DNA of 64,000 nucleotides from Hyphomonas sp. CY54-11-8 (GTDB lineage: Bacteria > Pseudomonadota > Alphaproteobacteria > Caulobacterales > Hyphomonadaceae): NCBI RefSeq assembly GCF_000682735.1, contig NZ_AWFD01000012.1, forward strand, positions 1 through 64,000. Reading direction: 5' to 3'. Below the pieces are notes generated by a model. The model worked only from the letters and a program-made list of their open reading frames with translations, was not told where the DNA came from and searched no databases. The translations under genes and the position numbers were made by a program. Position 1 is the first letter of the stretch. Every line of letters starts with the position of its first letter. Positions 49,911 to 60,277 of this stretch are shown in pieces.

Positions 49911-51314
49911 TTATTCAGCAGATACCATCGCCTGCGCCGCCAGCCAGCCATCAATGTGCTGCAGGGCGCGGGCGGCCTGGGCGCCTTTTTTGGCGCGGCC
50001 CTTGGCCTTGCCGCGCAGGCGCTTGCCGTTCTCGTCCTTCTTCGGGAAATCCTCGATATCCGGGAAAAGGCCGAAATTGATGTTCATAGGCTGGAAGGTC
50101 TGTTTGCCTTCAAGGTGGCCGCCGGTGATGTGCGTGACCAGCGCGCCGAGCGCCGTCGTTGGCGGCGGGGCATCCAGCGTCCAGCCAAGGCGTTCGGCAG
50201 CCGCAAAGCGGCCGGCGAGCAGGCCCATGGCTGCGCTTTCGACATAGCCTTCGACGCCCGTGACCTGACCGGCAAAGCGCAGGCGCGGCATGGACTTCAT
50301 GCGCAGCTGGGCGTCCAGGAGTTTCGGCGAGTTCAGGAACGTGTTGCGGTGGATGCCACCAAGGCGCGCGAACTCTGCCTTTTCGAGGCCGGGGATCATG
50401 CGGAAGATGTCTGTCTGCGCGCCGTATTTCAGCTTGGTCTGGAAGCCGACCATGTTCCACAGCGTGCCGAGCGCATTGTCCTGGCGCAGCTGGACCACGG
50501 CGTGCGCCTTCACGTCCGGCTGGTGCGGATTGGTCAGGCCGACCGGCTTCATCGGGCCGAAGCGAAGAGTCTCGCGGCCGCGTTCCGCCATCACCTCGAT
50601 CGGCAGGCAGCCTTCGAAATAGGGTGTATCCTTTTCCCAATCGCGGAACTCGGTCTTCTCGCCGGCGATCAGCGCGTCGATGAAGGCGTTGTACTGGTCT
50701 TCCGACAGCGGACAATTGATATAGGCCGCCGTGTCGCCGCCGGGGCCCGGCTTGTCATAGCGGCTCTGGCGCCAGGCTTTGTCCATGTCAATTGAGTCGA
50801 AATAGACGATCGGGGCGATGGCATCAAAGAAGGCGAGGTCGTCTTCGCCTGTATGCGCGTGGATGGCCTCGGCGAGTGGCAGGGAGGTCAGCGGGCCGGT
50901 GGCGACGATGACGCTATCCCAGTCCTCTGGTGGAATCCCGGCGATTTCTTCCCGCACGATGGTCACGTTTGGATGGGCTTCCAGCTTCGCGGTCACCGCT
51001 TCGGCAAAACCTTCGCGGTCGACAGCCAGTGCACTGCCGGCCGGTACCTGATGTTCCGCCGCGGTGGAAATGATCAGCCCGTTCGCCCGGCGCATCTCCT
51101 CGTGCAGCACGCCGACTGCATTGGACGTGTGATCGTCGGACCGGAACGAGTTCGAGCAGACGAGCTCGGCGAGCTTGTCGGTCTGGTGGGCCTCGGTGCC
51201 CTTCACGCCGCGCATTTCGTGCAGGATGACGGGCACGCCAGCATTCGCCGCCTGCCACGTCGCTTCCGATCCGGCCATGCCGCCGCCGATGATATGAATG
51301 GGTTTGATGCTCAT
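49911..51314 (-). CDS. trmFO: Folate/FAD-dependent tRNA (uracil-54-C5)-methyltransferase
   Basis: Makes ribothymidine at position 54 of tRNA using methylenetetrahydrofolate and FAD. The 467 residues begin with the dinucleotide-binding [15 protein letters not shown] and continue with [12 protein letters not shown] and the folate/FAD parts [18 protein letters not shown] and [25 protein letters not shown], all characteristic of TrmFO (formerly Gid). It replaces the SAM-dependent TrmA. Converges with the MauE fusion gene, nine bases apart. Confidence 0.96.
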   Translation of the reverse strand: MSIKPIHIIGGGMAGSEATWQAANAGVPVILHEMRGVKGTEAHQTDKLAELVCSNSFRSDDHTSNAVGVLHEEMRRANGLIISTAAEHQVPAGSALAVDREGFAEAVTAKLEAHPNVTIVREEIAGIPPEDWDSVIVATGPLTSLPLAEAIHAHTGEDDLAFFDAIAPIVYFDSIDMDKAWRQSRYDKPGPGGDTAAYINCPLSEDQYNAFIDALIAGEKTEFRDWEKDTPYFEGCLPIEVMAERGRETLRFGPMKPVGLTNPHQPDVKAHAVVQLRQDNALGTLWNMVGFQTKLKYGAQTDIFRMIPGLEKAEFARLGGIHRNTFLNSPKLLDAQLRMKSMPRLRFAGQVTGVEGYVESAAMGLLAGRFAAAERLGWTLDAPPPTTALGALVTHITGGHLEGKQTFQPMNINFGLFPDIEDFPKKDENGKRLRGKAKGRAKKGAQAARALQHIDGWLAAQAMVSAE

Positions 51315-51392
51315 GGGCGGGACATGCGCAGGCCGGCCCGTTCCGTCAAGACGGGGTTTGCGGCTGCGGCCGGGGGCGGTAAGGCATTCTGT

Positions 51393-52211
51393 ATGGATTC
51401 AAATACTTCCTCCCCGGCGGTATCGCCTTCGATTCCGGACCTGATCGCTCAGGCCTGGCGCCTCGCTGCACAGGCCGCGCTGCCGAGCTTGCCATGGCTG
51501 GCCCTGCTGGCCTTGATGGGCGGTTTCTACAAATGGGCGCTCAACACAGGCGCGGGCGGCACAATGCTGACGCTGGCGGCGCTCGTTGTTCTCTTCCTGT
51601 CGGGGGTACAGGCCTCGCTTATGATTTACCGGGCGATGATTCCGGAAGCGAAAGGGGCGTTCATGGCCCTGATGCACATGAACCTCGCCGTATATCTCGC
51701 CTTCTTCTTCATCAGCTTCTTCATATTTTTCTTCGTCGGCATCTTCGGCGTGGTGATGCTGCAGCTGTCCGGTCTGGTGGATCTCGCCGCTGAGGGGGCC
51801 GACGAGCAAATCCCCGCCGCGCTGGCGGGCATGATGTCGATGCCATATGGCTGGGCGCTCTCCGCTGTCTATGCCACCGGACTCGGCGGGCTGGCCTTTC
51901 TGGCTCTGCGTCTTCTGCTGGCAGGCGCCGCAACGGTGCAGACGGGGCGGGTCATGGTGTTTCGCACCTGGCGCTGGACCAAGGGGGATGTGCTCCGACT
52001 GGGTGCAGCAAGCCTCGCCACGCATGTGCTGCCGTTCCTGGCCGGGTATGTCGCCAATCTGGTGATCGTCGGTGCAGCGGGTCAGGGGGAAGTTGCCACA
52101 TTCGCAACCGGGGTCACCGGCCTGTTCCTGCAGGCACCGTTCATTCTTGCGGGTCATGGTCTGGCTGTGGCCGCGTTGCGGGCCGCGCATCCTCCTGCAA
52201 ACGTTGCCTAA
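51393..52211 (+). CDS. Multi-spanning membrane protein, unknown (first of three)
   Basis: A 272-residue integral membrane protein with about six hydrophobic spans; one very hydrophobic run of Phe-rich sequence lies near residue 105 ([14 protein letters not shown]). No catalytic motif seen. It starts after a Ser/Pro-rich N-terminal tail. The layout ([15 protein letters not shown] before span one, the late [15 protein letters not shown] loop) is shared with the two following genes, suggesting old paralogs. Function unknown. Confidence 0.75.
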   Translation: MDSNTSSPAVSPSIPDLIAQAWRLAAQAALPSLPWLALLALMGGFYKWALNTGAGGTMLTLAALVVLFLSGVQASLMIYRAMIPEAKGAFMALMHMNLAVYLAFFFISFFIFFFVGIFGVVMLQLSGLVDLAAEGADEQIPAALAGMMSMPYGWALSAVYATGLGGLAFLALRLLLAGAATVQTGRVMVFRTWRWTKGDVLRLGAASLATHVLPFLAGYVANLVIVGAAGQGEVATFATGVTGLFLQAPFILAGHGLAVAALRAAHPPANVA

Positions 52212-52265
52212 GCCCCCGAAACCGGCTTAATTTCCCGCTTGAGGGGCAAATCAGAGGGACGCAGC

Positions 52266-53240
52266 ATGGCCAGCCGGTTCACTTTCGACGGGGCGCTGAT
52301 GTTCGGCTTCCGCGCGGCGCATGCGCGGGCCTTTCCCTGGAAATACGCGCTTGCTTTTGCGGTCGTCAGCACAGTGCTTTCGGCCGTGTTCGCCTGGGTG
52401 GTGAAGGATACGCTGTTCGGATTCATCCGTTCGGTGGAACAGCTGGATCAATCCGGGATAGATGATCCGGCGATCATCTTCCGGGCGATGTTCAACATGT
52501 TCGGCAGCCTGATCCCGACAGCCGTCATTGCAAGCCTCGTCAGCCTCGTCGTCTGGGCCATGTTCATGACCGCCACGCAGCGCCGCTATATCCGGGATGA
52601 GGACTTCTCGATCCGTTTCGGCCCGGATGAGTTACGTATGATGGGGGCAGGCTTCGTATGGTTTGCCGCGCTTTCGGTCGTCTACATCGTGCCGCTGCTG
52701 GTCATGTTGCCGGTGTTCGGCCTGATCACGGATTTCTACCACGGCGACATCACCGAGGAGCAAATGGCGATGTCCATGCTCGGCCGGGCTGGTATCGTCT
52801 CGGTGTTCTTTCTGGTGACGCTGCCGGTCTATGTTTTCTTCGCAACGCGATTTTCGCCAGTGTTCGCCATGACGTTCAAGGAAGGCAAGATCACCTTCGG
52901 TGATGCCTGGATTGCGTCGCGCGGCCGGTTCTGGCCGATCCTTGGGGCTTACCTGATCATTGCGATCGTCGGCGGCATGGCTGTCGGCTTTGCTTCGACC
53001 ATTCTGGAAATGCTGGTCACGCCCGTATGGGTGAATTCACTGGGCGTTGTGGATGACGTGTCTGACCTGGAGAGCCTGTTCACGCCTGCCGTCATCGCCG
53101 GGCTGCTCGTTTACACCTTCATCCGCTATTTCCTGTCAGGATTGCTGATGCATTTTGTGAACGGCCCTGCAGCTTTCGCCGCCCGGCATGACCCGCGCGG
53201 CAGTGTGGATGACGCGCTGAACGTGTCAGAATTCGACTGA
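52266..53240 (+). CDS. Multi-spanning membrane protein, unknown (second of three)
   Basis: A 324-residue protein with about six spans. Loops TATQRRYIRDEDFSIRFGPDELRM and ITFGDAWIASRGRFWPILGAYL recur at the same places in the next protein (ANQRRYMRGEEFGLRISGDEGRL; FFESWRVTRGKGWTILGSWI), and both end GPAA-ARxDP...EFD. The two are therefore paralogs. The glycine-arginine loop resembles that of YciC/GPCR-like bacterial membrane families but I cannot assign one. GAGGGACGCAGC precedes the ATG. Confidence 0.78.
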   Translation: MASRFTFDGALMFGFRAAHARAFPWKYALAFAVVSTVLSAVFAWVVKDTLFGFIRSVEQLDQSGIDDPAIIFRAMFNMFGSLIPTAVIASLVSLVVWAMFMTATQRRYIRDEDFSIRFGPDELRMMGAGFVWFAALSVVYIVPLLVMLPVFGLITDFYHGDITEEQMAMSMLGRAGIVSVFFLVTLPVYVFFATRFSPVFAMTFKEGKITFGDAWIASRGRFWPILGAYLIIAIVGGMAVGFASTILEMLVTPVWVNSLGVVDDVSDLESLFTPAVIAGLLVYTFIRYFLSGLLMHFVNGPAAFAARHDPRGSVDDALNVSEFD

Positions 53241-53251
53241 GGCGAAGGCCA

Positions 53252-54196
53252 ATGAACCCCATCCAGTTCAATTTCGGAAACGCGGTCACCCATTTCACCA
53301 AGACGGATGGGCCAGCGGGATTCCTGTGGAAATTCGCGCTGGCTTACGCCGTCTGTGCGTGTCTGGTACAGGCCGTCTCGGTCGTCCTGCAATGGCCGGT
53401 GTACGAGGCCTATGTCCAGCTGTTCACAAGCGGTGGAGACTTTGATCGCTACGCTGAAGACCTTGAAAACGTGTCTGTCGCGACATCGCTGGGAGGCCTG
53501 CTGGTCATGCCGCTCGGTGTCCTGCTCTGGATCGTGTTCGAAGGGGCGAACCAGCGCCGCTATATGCGGGGAGAAGAGTTTGGTTTGCGGATCAGCGGTG
53601 ACGAAGGGCGTCTCCTGATCGTCGGCCTTATCTGGATCGCACTGTTCATCGGCATGTATATCGGATTAGCCATCACCATCGTTATTCCGGTCGCCGCCGG
53701 ATTCGCACTGGCGCCAGACGGTGTCATTCTGGCGGTGTTGCTCGGCCTGGTGCTGATGGTTGGCTATATCGTGCTGATCCTGTGGCTTTCCGCGCGCCTC
53801 TCTGCTGCCGCAGCCCTGACAGTGAGGGACCGCCAGATCCGCTTCTTTGAATCCTGGCGCGTCACGCGGGGCAAAGGCTGGACGATCCTCGGATCGTGGA
53901 TCGTTCTGGGGCTCATCGCCTTTGTGGTGCTGATCCTGTTCTACATGCTGCTCGCAGCGCTCGGCTTTGGCTTGTTGTCGGCGCAGGTGCCCGGCCTGAT
54001 GGACGGAGATGCCTCCGAAGACGACATCTTCGGAGCGATAGCGTCCCCCATGTTCTGGCTGCCGATGCTGGCGGTGGTGGTGGCTTTCACCATCGCGCAA
54101 TCCACGCTGATGCACATCTTCAGCGGGCCAGCCGCGCTCGCGGCCCGCACCGATCCGGAATGGATCAGCGCGGGCATGCTCGGCGAATTTGACTAG
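53252..54196 (+). CDS. Multi-spanning membrane protein, unknown (third of three)
   Basis: Paralog of the preceding protein, 314 residues, about six spans, starting 11 bases after it. It shares the QRRYMRGEEF loop, the SWRVTRGKGWTILGS loop and the C-terminal IFSGPAALAARTDPEWISAGMLGEFD. Together with its neighbours it forms an operon of likely interacting membrane subunits. Convergent with uvrA. Confidence 0.78.
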   Translation: MNPIQFNFGNAVTHFTKTDGPAGFLWKFALAYAVCACLVQAVSVVLQWPVYEAYVQLFTSGGDFDRYAEDLENVSVATSLGGLLVMPLGVLLWIVFEGANQRRYMRGEEFGLRISGDEGRLLIVGLIWIALFIGMYIGLAITIVIPVAAGFALAPDGVILAVLLGLVLMVGYIVLILWLSARLSAAAALTVRDRQIRFFESWRVTRGKGWTILGSWIVLGLIAFVVLILFYMLLAALGFGLLSAQVPGLMDGDASEDDIFGAIASPMFWLPMLAVVVAFTIAQSTLMHIFSGPAALAARTDPEWISAGMLGEFD

Positions 54197-54214
54197 GCAG
54201 GGGCAATTCCGCTG

Positions 54215-57200
54215 CTATTTGGCGGAACTCGTGGCCTTCGTCTTGCGCCCCTTGGCGGGCGTCTTCGCTGGTGCTTTCTTCGCGGCGGGTTTCTTCGCAA
54301 CAGCCTTGGGCGACGTTGATTTTTTCGCTGCTGTCTTGCTGGCAGTCTTCTTTTCCGCGGCTGCCGGTTTTGCCCGCTTGTTGCGCGCCGCGCGGCGTTC
54401 GTCCTGGCGGCGGAAGGTCTCTGCTAGGAACCGTCCGGTCCAGCTTTCCTTCGAGGCGGCGATATCTTCCGGCGTGCCGGCTGCGATCAACTGGCCGCCG
54501 CCATCGCCGCCTTCCGGGCCGATGTCCAACACCCAATCGGCGGTCTTCACGACGTCCAGATTGTGCTCGATCACCAGAACCGTGTTGCCGCCATCGACCA
54601 GCTCATGCAGCACTTCCAGCAGCTTGCGCACATCCTCGAAATGCAGGCCGGTGGTCGGCTCGTCCAGGATGTACAGTGTGCGGCCGGTTGCCCGTTTCGA
54701 GAGCTCCTTGGCGAGCTTCACACGCTGCGCCTCACCGCCGGACAGGGTTGTCGCCTGCTGGCCGACCTTGATATAGCCGAGGCCGACGCGGTTCAGCGTT
54801 TCCAGCTTGTTGGCGATGGCCGGCACGGCGGAGAAGAATTTCGCGCCATCCTCCACCGTCATGTCCAGCACGTCGGCAATGGACTTGCCCTTGAACTTCA
54901 CTTCCAGCGTTTCGCGATTGTAGCGCTGGCCCTTGCAGGTTTCGCAGGTCACGTAGACATCCGGCAGGAAGTGCATCTCGATCTTGATGACGCCATCGCC
55001 TTCACAGGCCTCGCAGCGGCCACCCTTGACGTTGAAGCTGAACCGGCCGGGCGCATAGCCGCGGGCCTTTGCTTCCGGCAGGCCGGCATACCAGTCGCGG
55101 ATCGGACCGAAGGCGCCCGTATAGGTCGCAGGGTTGGAGCGGGGCGTTCGACCGATCGGGCTCTGGTCGATGTCGATGACCTTGTCGAGGTGTTCGAGGC
55201 CCTGAATGCTTTCATAGGGCAGCGGCGGGCTGGAGGCGCCGTTCAGCTTGCGGGCCAGCGCCTTGTAAAGCGTTTCGATGATGAGGGTCGACTTGCCGCC
55301 GCCGGAGACGCCCGTGACACAGGTGAAGCTGCCCAGCGGAATGGTCGCGTTGACGTTCTTGAGGTTGTTGCCGGTCGCGCCTTTCAGCGTAATCTTGCGC
55401 TTCGCCTTTTCGACCACGCGGCGCTTCGGGATGGCGATCTCGCGCGTGCCGTTTAGATAATCCGCCGTCAGACTTTCCTTGCACTTGAGGATGTCCGCGG
55501 GTGTGCCTTCGGCGATGATCTCGCCGCCATGAACCCCGGCGCGGGGGCCCATGTCGATTACATGATCTGCCGTCAGGATCGCATCCTCGTCATGCTCCAC
55601 CACGATGACGGAGTTGCCGAGATCGCGCAGACGCTTCAGCGTTTCGAGAAGGCGCTCATTGTCGCGCTGGTGCAGGCCGATGCTGGGCTCGTCCAGCACG
55701 TAGAGCACACCGGTCAGGCCGGAGCCGATCTGGCTGGCAAGTCGGATACGCTGGCTTTCGCCGCCCGACAGCGTGCCGGACGCGCGCGACAGGCTAAGAT
55801 AGTCGAGGCCGACATCATTGAGGAAATTGAGCCGGTCATTGATCTCCTTCAGGATGCGGGAGGCGATCTGGTTCTGCTGCCTGGTCAGCGTCTTGTGCGC
55901 GATGGCGAACCATTTGCCTGCTTCCCGGATGGAGAACTGACCGGCATCGGAAATGTCGAGCCCGGCGATCTTCACGGCCAGCGCTTCGGGCTTCAGGCGT
56001 TTGCCGCCACAGGCCGGGCAGGGTGCGGCCGCCTGGAATTTGCCGATCTCCTCGCGCACCCACTGGCTGTCGGTTTCACGATAGCGGCGCTCGAGATTCG
56101 GGATGACACCTTCGAACGTTTTCGTCACCTCGTAGCGGCGCATGCCGTCGTCATAGACGAAGTCGATTTCCTCTTCGCCGGTGCCGAACAGGATGACATC
56201 CTGAACCTTTTCGGAAAGCTTGTTCCAAGGACTCTTTAGGTCGAAGCCGTAGTGATCCGCCAAGGCCTGCAGCGTCTGGGTCTGGTAGGGTGAGGAGGAT
56301 TTCGCCCAGGCGGCAATTGCGCCGTTCATCAGGTCGAGATCCTTGTCCGGCACGACCAGGCCGGCATCGATCTTCAGCTGTTCGCCAAGGCCGTCACAGG
56401 TCGGACAGGCGCCGAACGGATTGTTGAACGAGAAGAGACGCGGCTCGATTTCCGGAATGGTGAAGCCGGAGACAGGGCAGGCGAAATTGGCGCTGAACGT
56501 CACGCGGCGCGGCTCGGTCTCGTCATCAGCCTTGTCGGCGAATTCGGCGATGGCGATGCCGTCGGCGAGGCTGAGGGCGGTCTCGAAACTTTCGGCGAGG
56601 CGCTGTTCCATACCATCGCGCACGACGATCCGGTCGACCACGACATCGATATCGTGCTTGAATTTCTTGTCGAGCTTGGGCGGGCTTTCCAGTTCGTAGA
56701 ACTCCCCATCCACCTTCACGCGCTGGTAGCCATTCTTCAGCAGCTCGGCGAATTCCTTGCGGTATTCGCCCTTCCGGCCACGGACGATCGGTGCAAGCAG
56801 ATAGAGGCGCGATCCTTCCGGCAGGTCCAGCGTACGGTCCACCATCTGGCTGACCGTCTGGCTCTCGATGGGCAGGCCGGTTGCGGGCGAGTAGGGCACA
56901 CCGACCCGCGCCCAGAGCAGGCGCATATAGTCGTAGATCTCGGTCACCGTGCCGACGGTGGAGCGTGGGTTCCGGCTCGTCGTCTTCTGCTCGATGGAGA
57001 TGGCAGGCGAGAGGCCTTCGATGCTCTCCACATCCGGTTTCTGCATCAGTTCGAGGAACTGGCGCGCATAGGCCGAGAGGCTTTCGACATAACGGCGCTG
57101 GCCTTCGGCATAGATCGTGTCGAACGCGAGCGAGGATTTCCCTGAGCCGGACAGGCCGGTCATCACGACCAGTTCGCCGCGCGGAATGTCCACGTCGATA

Positions 57201-57256
57201 TTCTTGAGATTATGTTCCTTGGCGCCGCGCACGCGGATGAAGGGGGACTCGGCCAT
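54215..57256 (-). CDS. uvrA: UvrA, excinuclease ABC subunit A, with basic C-terminal tail
   Basis: DNA-damage recognition ATPase of nucleotide excision repair, works with UvrB. Its 1013 residues exceed the usual 940-970. Walker A motifs are [10 protein letters not shown] near residue 32 and [10 protein letters not shown] in the second half; both ABC signatures ([24 protein letters not shown]) and zinc-binding cysteine clusters ([18 protein letters not shown]) are present. The last ~60 residues are an Ala/Lys/Pro-rich tail ([16 protein letters not shown] and similar) resembling histone H1/HC-type repeats. A LexA box lies upstream. Confidence 0.96.
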   Translation of the reverse strand: MAESPFIRVRGAKEHNLKNIDVDIPRGELVVMTGLSGSGKSSLAFDTIYAEGQRRYVESLSAYARQFLELMQKPDVESIEGLSPAISIEQKTTSRNPRSTVGTVTEIYDYMRLLWARVGVPYSPATGLPIESQTVSQMVDRTLDLPEGSRLYLLAPIVRGRKGEYRKEFAELLKNGYQRVKVDGEFYELESPPKLDKKFKHDIDVVVDRIVVRDGMEQRLAESFETALSLADGIAIAEFADKADDETEPRRVTFSANFACPVSGFTIPEIEPRLFSFNNPFGACPTCDGLGEQLKIDAGLVVPDKDLDLMNGAIAAWAKSSSPYQTQTLQALADHYGFDLKSPWNKLSEKVQDVILFGTGEEEIDFVYDDGMRRYEVTKTFEGVIPNLERRYRETDSQWVREEIGKFQAAAPCPACGGKRLKPEALAVKIAGLDISDAGQFSIREAGKWFAIAHKTLTRQQNQIASRILKEINDRLNFLNDVGLDYLSLSRASGTLSGGESQRIRLASQIGSGLTGVLYVLDEPSIGLHQRDNERLLETLKRLRDLGNSVIVVEHDEDAILTADHVIDMGPRAGVHGGEIIAEGTPADILKCKESLTADYLNGTREIAIPKRRVVEKAKRKITLKGATGNNLKNVNATIPLGSFTCVTGVSGGGKSTLIIETLYKALARKLNGASSPPLPYESIQGLEHLDKVIDIDQSPIGRTPRSNPATYTGAFGPIRDWYAGLPEAKARGYAPGRFSFNVKGGRCEACEGDGVIKIEMHFLPDVYVTCETCKGQRYNRETLEVKFKGKSIADVLDMTVEDGAKFFSAVPAIANKLETLNRVGLGYIKVGQQATTLSGGEAQRVKLAKELSKRATGRTLYILDEPTTGLHFEDVRKLLEVLHELVDGGNTVLVIEHNLDVVKTADWVLDIGPEGGDGGGQLIAAGTPEDIAASKESWTGRFLAETFRRQDERRAARNKRAKPAAAEKKTASKTAAKKSTSPKAVAKKPAAKKAPAKTPAKGRKTKATSSAK

Positions 57257-57354
57257 GTCGAGAACTTTCGGGCTATTTTGCTCGTTACGTCTGCAAAACG
57301 GGATTTGGATTGGTGCTAGTGCTTATGTGTGTCGCGAGTCCAGCTTGACGACAA

Positions 57355-57396
57355 GAACAAAGTGTGAACGATATGGAATATTACATATGACGGCAA
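57355..57396 (-). promoter_or_regulatory. LexA box and promoter of uvrA
   Basis: GAAC-AAAGTGT-GAAC at 57355-57369 is the alphaproteobacterial LexA direct repeat (GTTC-N7-GTTC when read toward uvrA). On the minus strand TTGCCG (57396-57391), a 17-bp spacer and TATCGT (57373-57368) form a promoter whose -10 overlaps the box, so LexA would block it. The leader to the uvrA ATG is about 100 nt. Confidence 0.8.
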
Positions 57397-57415
57397 TCCG
57401 GTGCGCCAATGCAGG

Positions 57416-58513
57416 TCAGGTATGGGCAGACCCGCTATGGGAGTTTGGCGCAACTTCCAGCATCCGCTGAAGCGGCAGGCGTCCGGCAACCCACCAGCAG
57501 ACAGATGCCAGGAGAACCGCGACCAGACCATCCAGTGCATAGTGCCAGCCGAGGATGACAGACGAGCAAAAGATCAGACTGAAAAAGCCTGCCGTCAGCG
57601 CTCGCATGATCCGACCCTCACCAAACATCAGGAAAAAGAGAAAGGCGGTTGCACAATGCATACTCGGCATAGCCGAGATCCCACCCACCGCAGGATCTCC
57701 CGATTGATAGCTTACAAGTAGCATCTCTTGAGCGTCCAGCGTCCGCAGAGGTGCAGCCGAATGCAGGTGTGCCATAAGCTCCGAATAGTAGTCGGGAACC
57801 GTGCCAACGACATCAAAATAGCAGGGCCCGGCTGAAGACAGGACGATTGCCAACAGGTTCCCACCGATGGACCAGGTCATAATCAGGGCGAGGCAATAGC
57901 GCAAGCGCCGTGCAAGCGGCAAAGCGCTGTGTATGAAGCACCAGGTCCAGCTGCCGGTCAGCAGGACGGCCCAGAAATCATAGATGACATCAACGGCTCG
58001 CAATAGGGGGCGAGCCTCGTGGACCCATTCAAACAGACGCCATGGATCTGTCCCGAGGAAGAGCGCGGCATCCCAGGCGGCAAGTCTGTCATCCCATGAG
58101 AAGGGTGCGATTGACGGAATCCGAACCTTGATCGAGGTGTATGCCGTCATGAAAATGGCGAACGTGGCCACCCCCAAGAGGCTCATCAGCGGCAAGGTAA
58201 TGAATTGGTGTCGTTGGGTCGACCAGATGGATTGAACATAAGCCTGTATGCCTGTGCCTCGGCTCCGGATGATCAAAAGCAGGGCTGCTACGGTAACCAG
58301 AAAATGGACAAGCATGGTCGCGATCCGAAACGTGAACTTCACGTAGGTGCCGCTGTGCGCACCTGTGCCTGGGATCCACGTCATCAGGATAATCGACAGT
58401 GAGAGCCAGACCGTTGTGGCGAGCGCCACAATCAGGGCGAATTTGGAATCCGGCCGCCGCAGCGGCCAGCGTAAAGCGAAGGTGAGTTTTCGGATATTTT
58501 CGGTGAATATCAT
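57416..58513 (-). CDS. PAP2-family membrane phosphatase/phosphotransferase
   Basis: Membrane-bound type-2 phosphatidic-acid-phosphatase-like enzyme of 365 residues, about eight spans. Catalytic blocks: [17 protein letters not shown] (conserved His) and [16 protein letters not shown] (His and Asp). The long N-terminal region and PSMHC form resemble inositolphosphotransferase-like PAP2_3 proteins of lipid head-group metabolism. The ATG at 58513 has GGAG; 58525 does not. The gene and its upstream region are visibly richer in A/T than the neighbours, which could mean recent acquisition. It is not part of the SOS genes flanking it. Confidence 0.85.
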   Translation of the reverse strand: MIFTENIRKLTFALRWPLRRPDSKFALIVALATTVWLSLSIILMTWIPGTGAHSGTYVKFTFRIATMLVHFLVTVAALLLIIRSRGTGIQAYVQSIWSTQRHQFITLPLMSLLGVATFAIFMTAYTSIKVRIPSIAPFSWDDRLAAWDAALFLGTDPWRLFEWVHEARPLLRAVDVIYDFWAVLLTGSWTWCFIHSALPLARRLRYCLALIMTWSIGGNLLAIVLSSAGPCYFDVVGTVPDYYSELMAHLHSAAPLRTLDAQEMLLVSYQSGDPAVGGISAMPSMHCATAFLFFLMFGEGRIMRALTAGFFSLIFCSSVILGWHYALDGLVAVLLASVCWWVAGRLPLQRMLEVAPNSHSGSAHT

Positions 58514-58638
58514 GCGCGTCTCCATTCGCGCATGAACATAGATTCGTATACTTAAGGTAGCGTTTGCGTTCTATCATATGGCGTCTTCGCGAGTAAGCCG
58601 ATCTCATTAAGACAGAGACCGATGGCGCTCACAGGAAA

Positions 58639-58668
58639 TTGACTCCGGCTTCGGAACATAATAAGAAC
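58639..58668 (+). promoter_or_regulatory. LexA box and promoter of ssb
   Basis: GAAC-ATAATAA-GAAC at 58654-58668 is a second LexA direct repeat. TTGACT (58639-58644), a 17-bp spacer and TAAGAA (58662-58667) form a promoter whose spacer and -10 lie under the box. It is 129 bp before the ssb ATG and would make ssb, and possibly the lactamase behind it, SOS-inducible. Confidence 0.8.
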
Positions 58669-58796
58669 TTTTGCTGGGCGTAACAGGTTGTGGAAATCCC
58701 GGCGCGCGCAGAAGACTCGTATGCGCCAGCGCCTTACAAGGACAATAATAGTCGAATCGAATACGAAACGGATCAGATCGGAGCGGAGTTTCAACC

Positions 58797-59279
58797 ATGG
58801 CAGGATCAGTGAACAAAGTAATCCTCGTAGGAAATGTTGGCCAGGATCCTGAGGTTCGCCAGTTCCAGAACGGTGGACAGGTGGCCAGCTTCACGCTCGC
58901 GACGTCTGAAACCTGGAAAGACAAGAACACCGGTGAGCGCCGCGAAAAGACTGAATGGCACCGTATCGCCGTGTTCAGCGAAGGCCTTGTCCGCGTGGTT
59001 CAGAACTACGTGAAGAAAGGCTCGAAGCTGTACATCGAAGGCCAGCTCGAAACCCGCAAGTGGCAGGACAAGGATGGGCAGGACCGCTACACGACAGAGG
59101 TTGTGCTGCGCGGCTTCAATTCCACGCTGACCATGCTCGACAGCCGCGGCGAAGGCGGCGGCCGGTCTGCAGGCGGTGACTTCGGCGGCTACTCGCAAGG
59201 TGGCGGCGGTGCCCGACAGATGAGCGGCCCGCAGGAAAGCTTTGCCAGCCACGATCTCGACGACGAGATCCCGTTCTAG
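58797..59279 (+). CDS. ssb: Single-stranded DNA-binding protein
   Basis: Coats single-stranded DNA in replication, recombination and repair. The 160 residues have the OB-fold core ([56 protein letters not shown]), a Gly-rich disordered linker and the acidic tip DDEIPF that recruits partner proteins. GGAGCGGAG precedes the ATG. Confidence 0.97.
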   Translation: MAGSVNKVILVGNVGQDPEVRQFQNGGQVASFTLATSETWKDKNTGERREKTEWHRIAVFSEGLVRVVQNYVKKGSKLYIEGQLETRKWQDKDGQDRYTTEVVLRGFNSTLTMLDSRGEGGGRSAGGDFGGYSQGGGGARQMSGPQESFASHDLDDEIPF

Positions 59280-59290
59280 GCCAGTCCGTG

Positions 59291-60130
59291 ATGGTCAGGG
59301 CGATGCTCCGGCCTTTGCTGGCAATATCTGCCTTTCTGCTGGCGGCATGCGTGCTGCCAGCGTTTGGCATTGCGCCGCAGAGCATTGAATCATCAGTCAA
59401 AAATGTTGGCATAGATCCATCCCGATCTGCCCTTTTGATCGTCCGCCTTGAGGATGGCGCGGAATGGTCCAGCGGCGGGGCGCGGGTGGACCAGCGCTTC
59501 GTCGCCGCATCCACATCGAAGATCCCGCACACGTTGATCGCCATTGAAACTGGCGCGGTCTCCGGCCCGGAAGAGTGGTTCGAATGGGACGGGCAGACGC
59601 GGTTCCTGCCGGCATGGAACAAAAGCCAGACCCTGGCCGACGCTTTCCGGCACTCGACGGTCTGGATCTATCAGACGATCACGCCGCGCATCGGCAGCGA
59701 AGCCCTGCATGGCTGGCTGGCCACTTTCGGTTACGGAAACGCCGATACAGGCGCGTCAGAGGACATCACGACCTATTGGCTGCGCGGCCCGCTCCGCATC
59801 TCTGCGCGCGAGCAGGTGACCTTCCTGACGCGTCTCGTGCGGCATGAATTGCCCCTTTCGGCGCGGACTTATGATCTCGCTGTGCCGGTCATGCTGGCTG
59901 AGGAGGGCGAGAATTGGCGTATTCACGCCAAGACCGGCTGGTACAGCAGCGATGAAGACCAGGATATCGGCTGGTATGTGGGCTGGCTGGAGCAGGCGGG
60001 CGGTCCGGCGCCGGGCAGCTATGTGTTCGCCTTCAACCTGGACGTCATGGCACCGGAAACCGACATTCCGAAGCGTCTGGCGGCCGTCCGTCAGGCACTC
60101 GCGGACATTGGTGCACTGCCTGCGCCCTGA
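59291..60130 (+). CDS. Class D (OXA-type) beta-lactamase, probable lipoprotein
   Basis: Serine beta-lactamase fold of class D, 279 residues. The active site is STSK at 74-77, the SxV motif is STV at 122-124 (HSTVWIYQ), YGN is at 148-150 (FGYGNAD) and KTG at 214-216 (AKTGWY); the Trp of YWLRGPLRIS matches the class D omega-loop tryptophan. A signal with lipobox (FLLAAC, Cys20) predicts membrane anchoring. The start codon (ATG 59291 or GTG 59288) is 11 or 8 bases behind ssb, without an own promoter visible, so it may be expressed from the ssb promoter. Confidence 0.88.
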   Translation: MVRAMLRPLLAISAFLLAACVLPAFGIAPQSIESSVKNVGIDPSRSALLIVRLEDGAEWSSGGARVDQRFVAASTSKIPHTLIAIETGAVSGPEEWFEWDGQTRFLPAWNKSQTLADAFRHSTVWIYQTITPRIGSEALHGWLATFGYGNADTGASEDITTYWLRGPLRISAREQVTFLTRLVRHELPLSARTYDLAVPVMLAEEGENWRIHAKTGWYSSDEDQDIGWYVGWLEQAGGPAPGSYVFAFNLDVMAPETDIPKRLAAVRQALADIGALPAP

Positions 60131-60140
60131 GCCTTGTAGT

Positions 60141-60152
60141 AAAAACGTTTTT
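60141..60152 (+). repeat. AAAAACGTTTTT palindrome before gyrA
   Basis: Perfect 12-bp palindrome right after the lactamase stop, continued by more T. It may act as a weak terminator on either strand or as an AT-rich protein site. Confidence 0.35.
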
Positions 60153-60190
60153 TTACCCCGGAATCGCTGCAATTTTCGGGGCTTTGCGGT

Positions 60191-60218
60191 TTGTTTTGGC
60201 GCCCCGAAATGCTAGACA
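60191..60218 (+). promoter_or_regulatory. Possible gyrA promoter
   Basis: TTGTTT (60191-60196), a 16-bp spacer and TAGACA (60213-60218), about 60 bp upstream of the gyrA ATG. The match is moderate. Confidence 0.35.
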
Positions 60219-60277
60219 AATAACAGTATTCTGATGCGCGATTCCCGCGCGCCCTCTGCAGCAGACACGAGTTTCTC

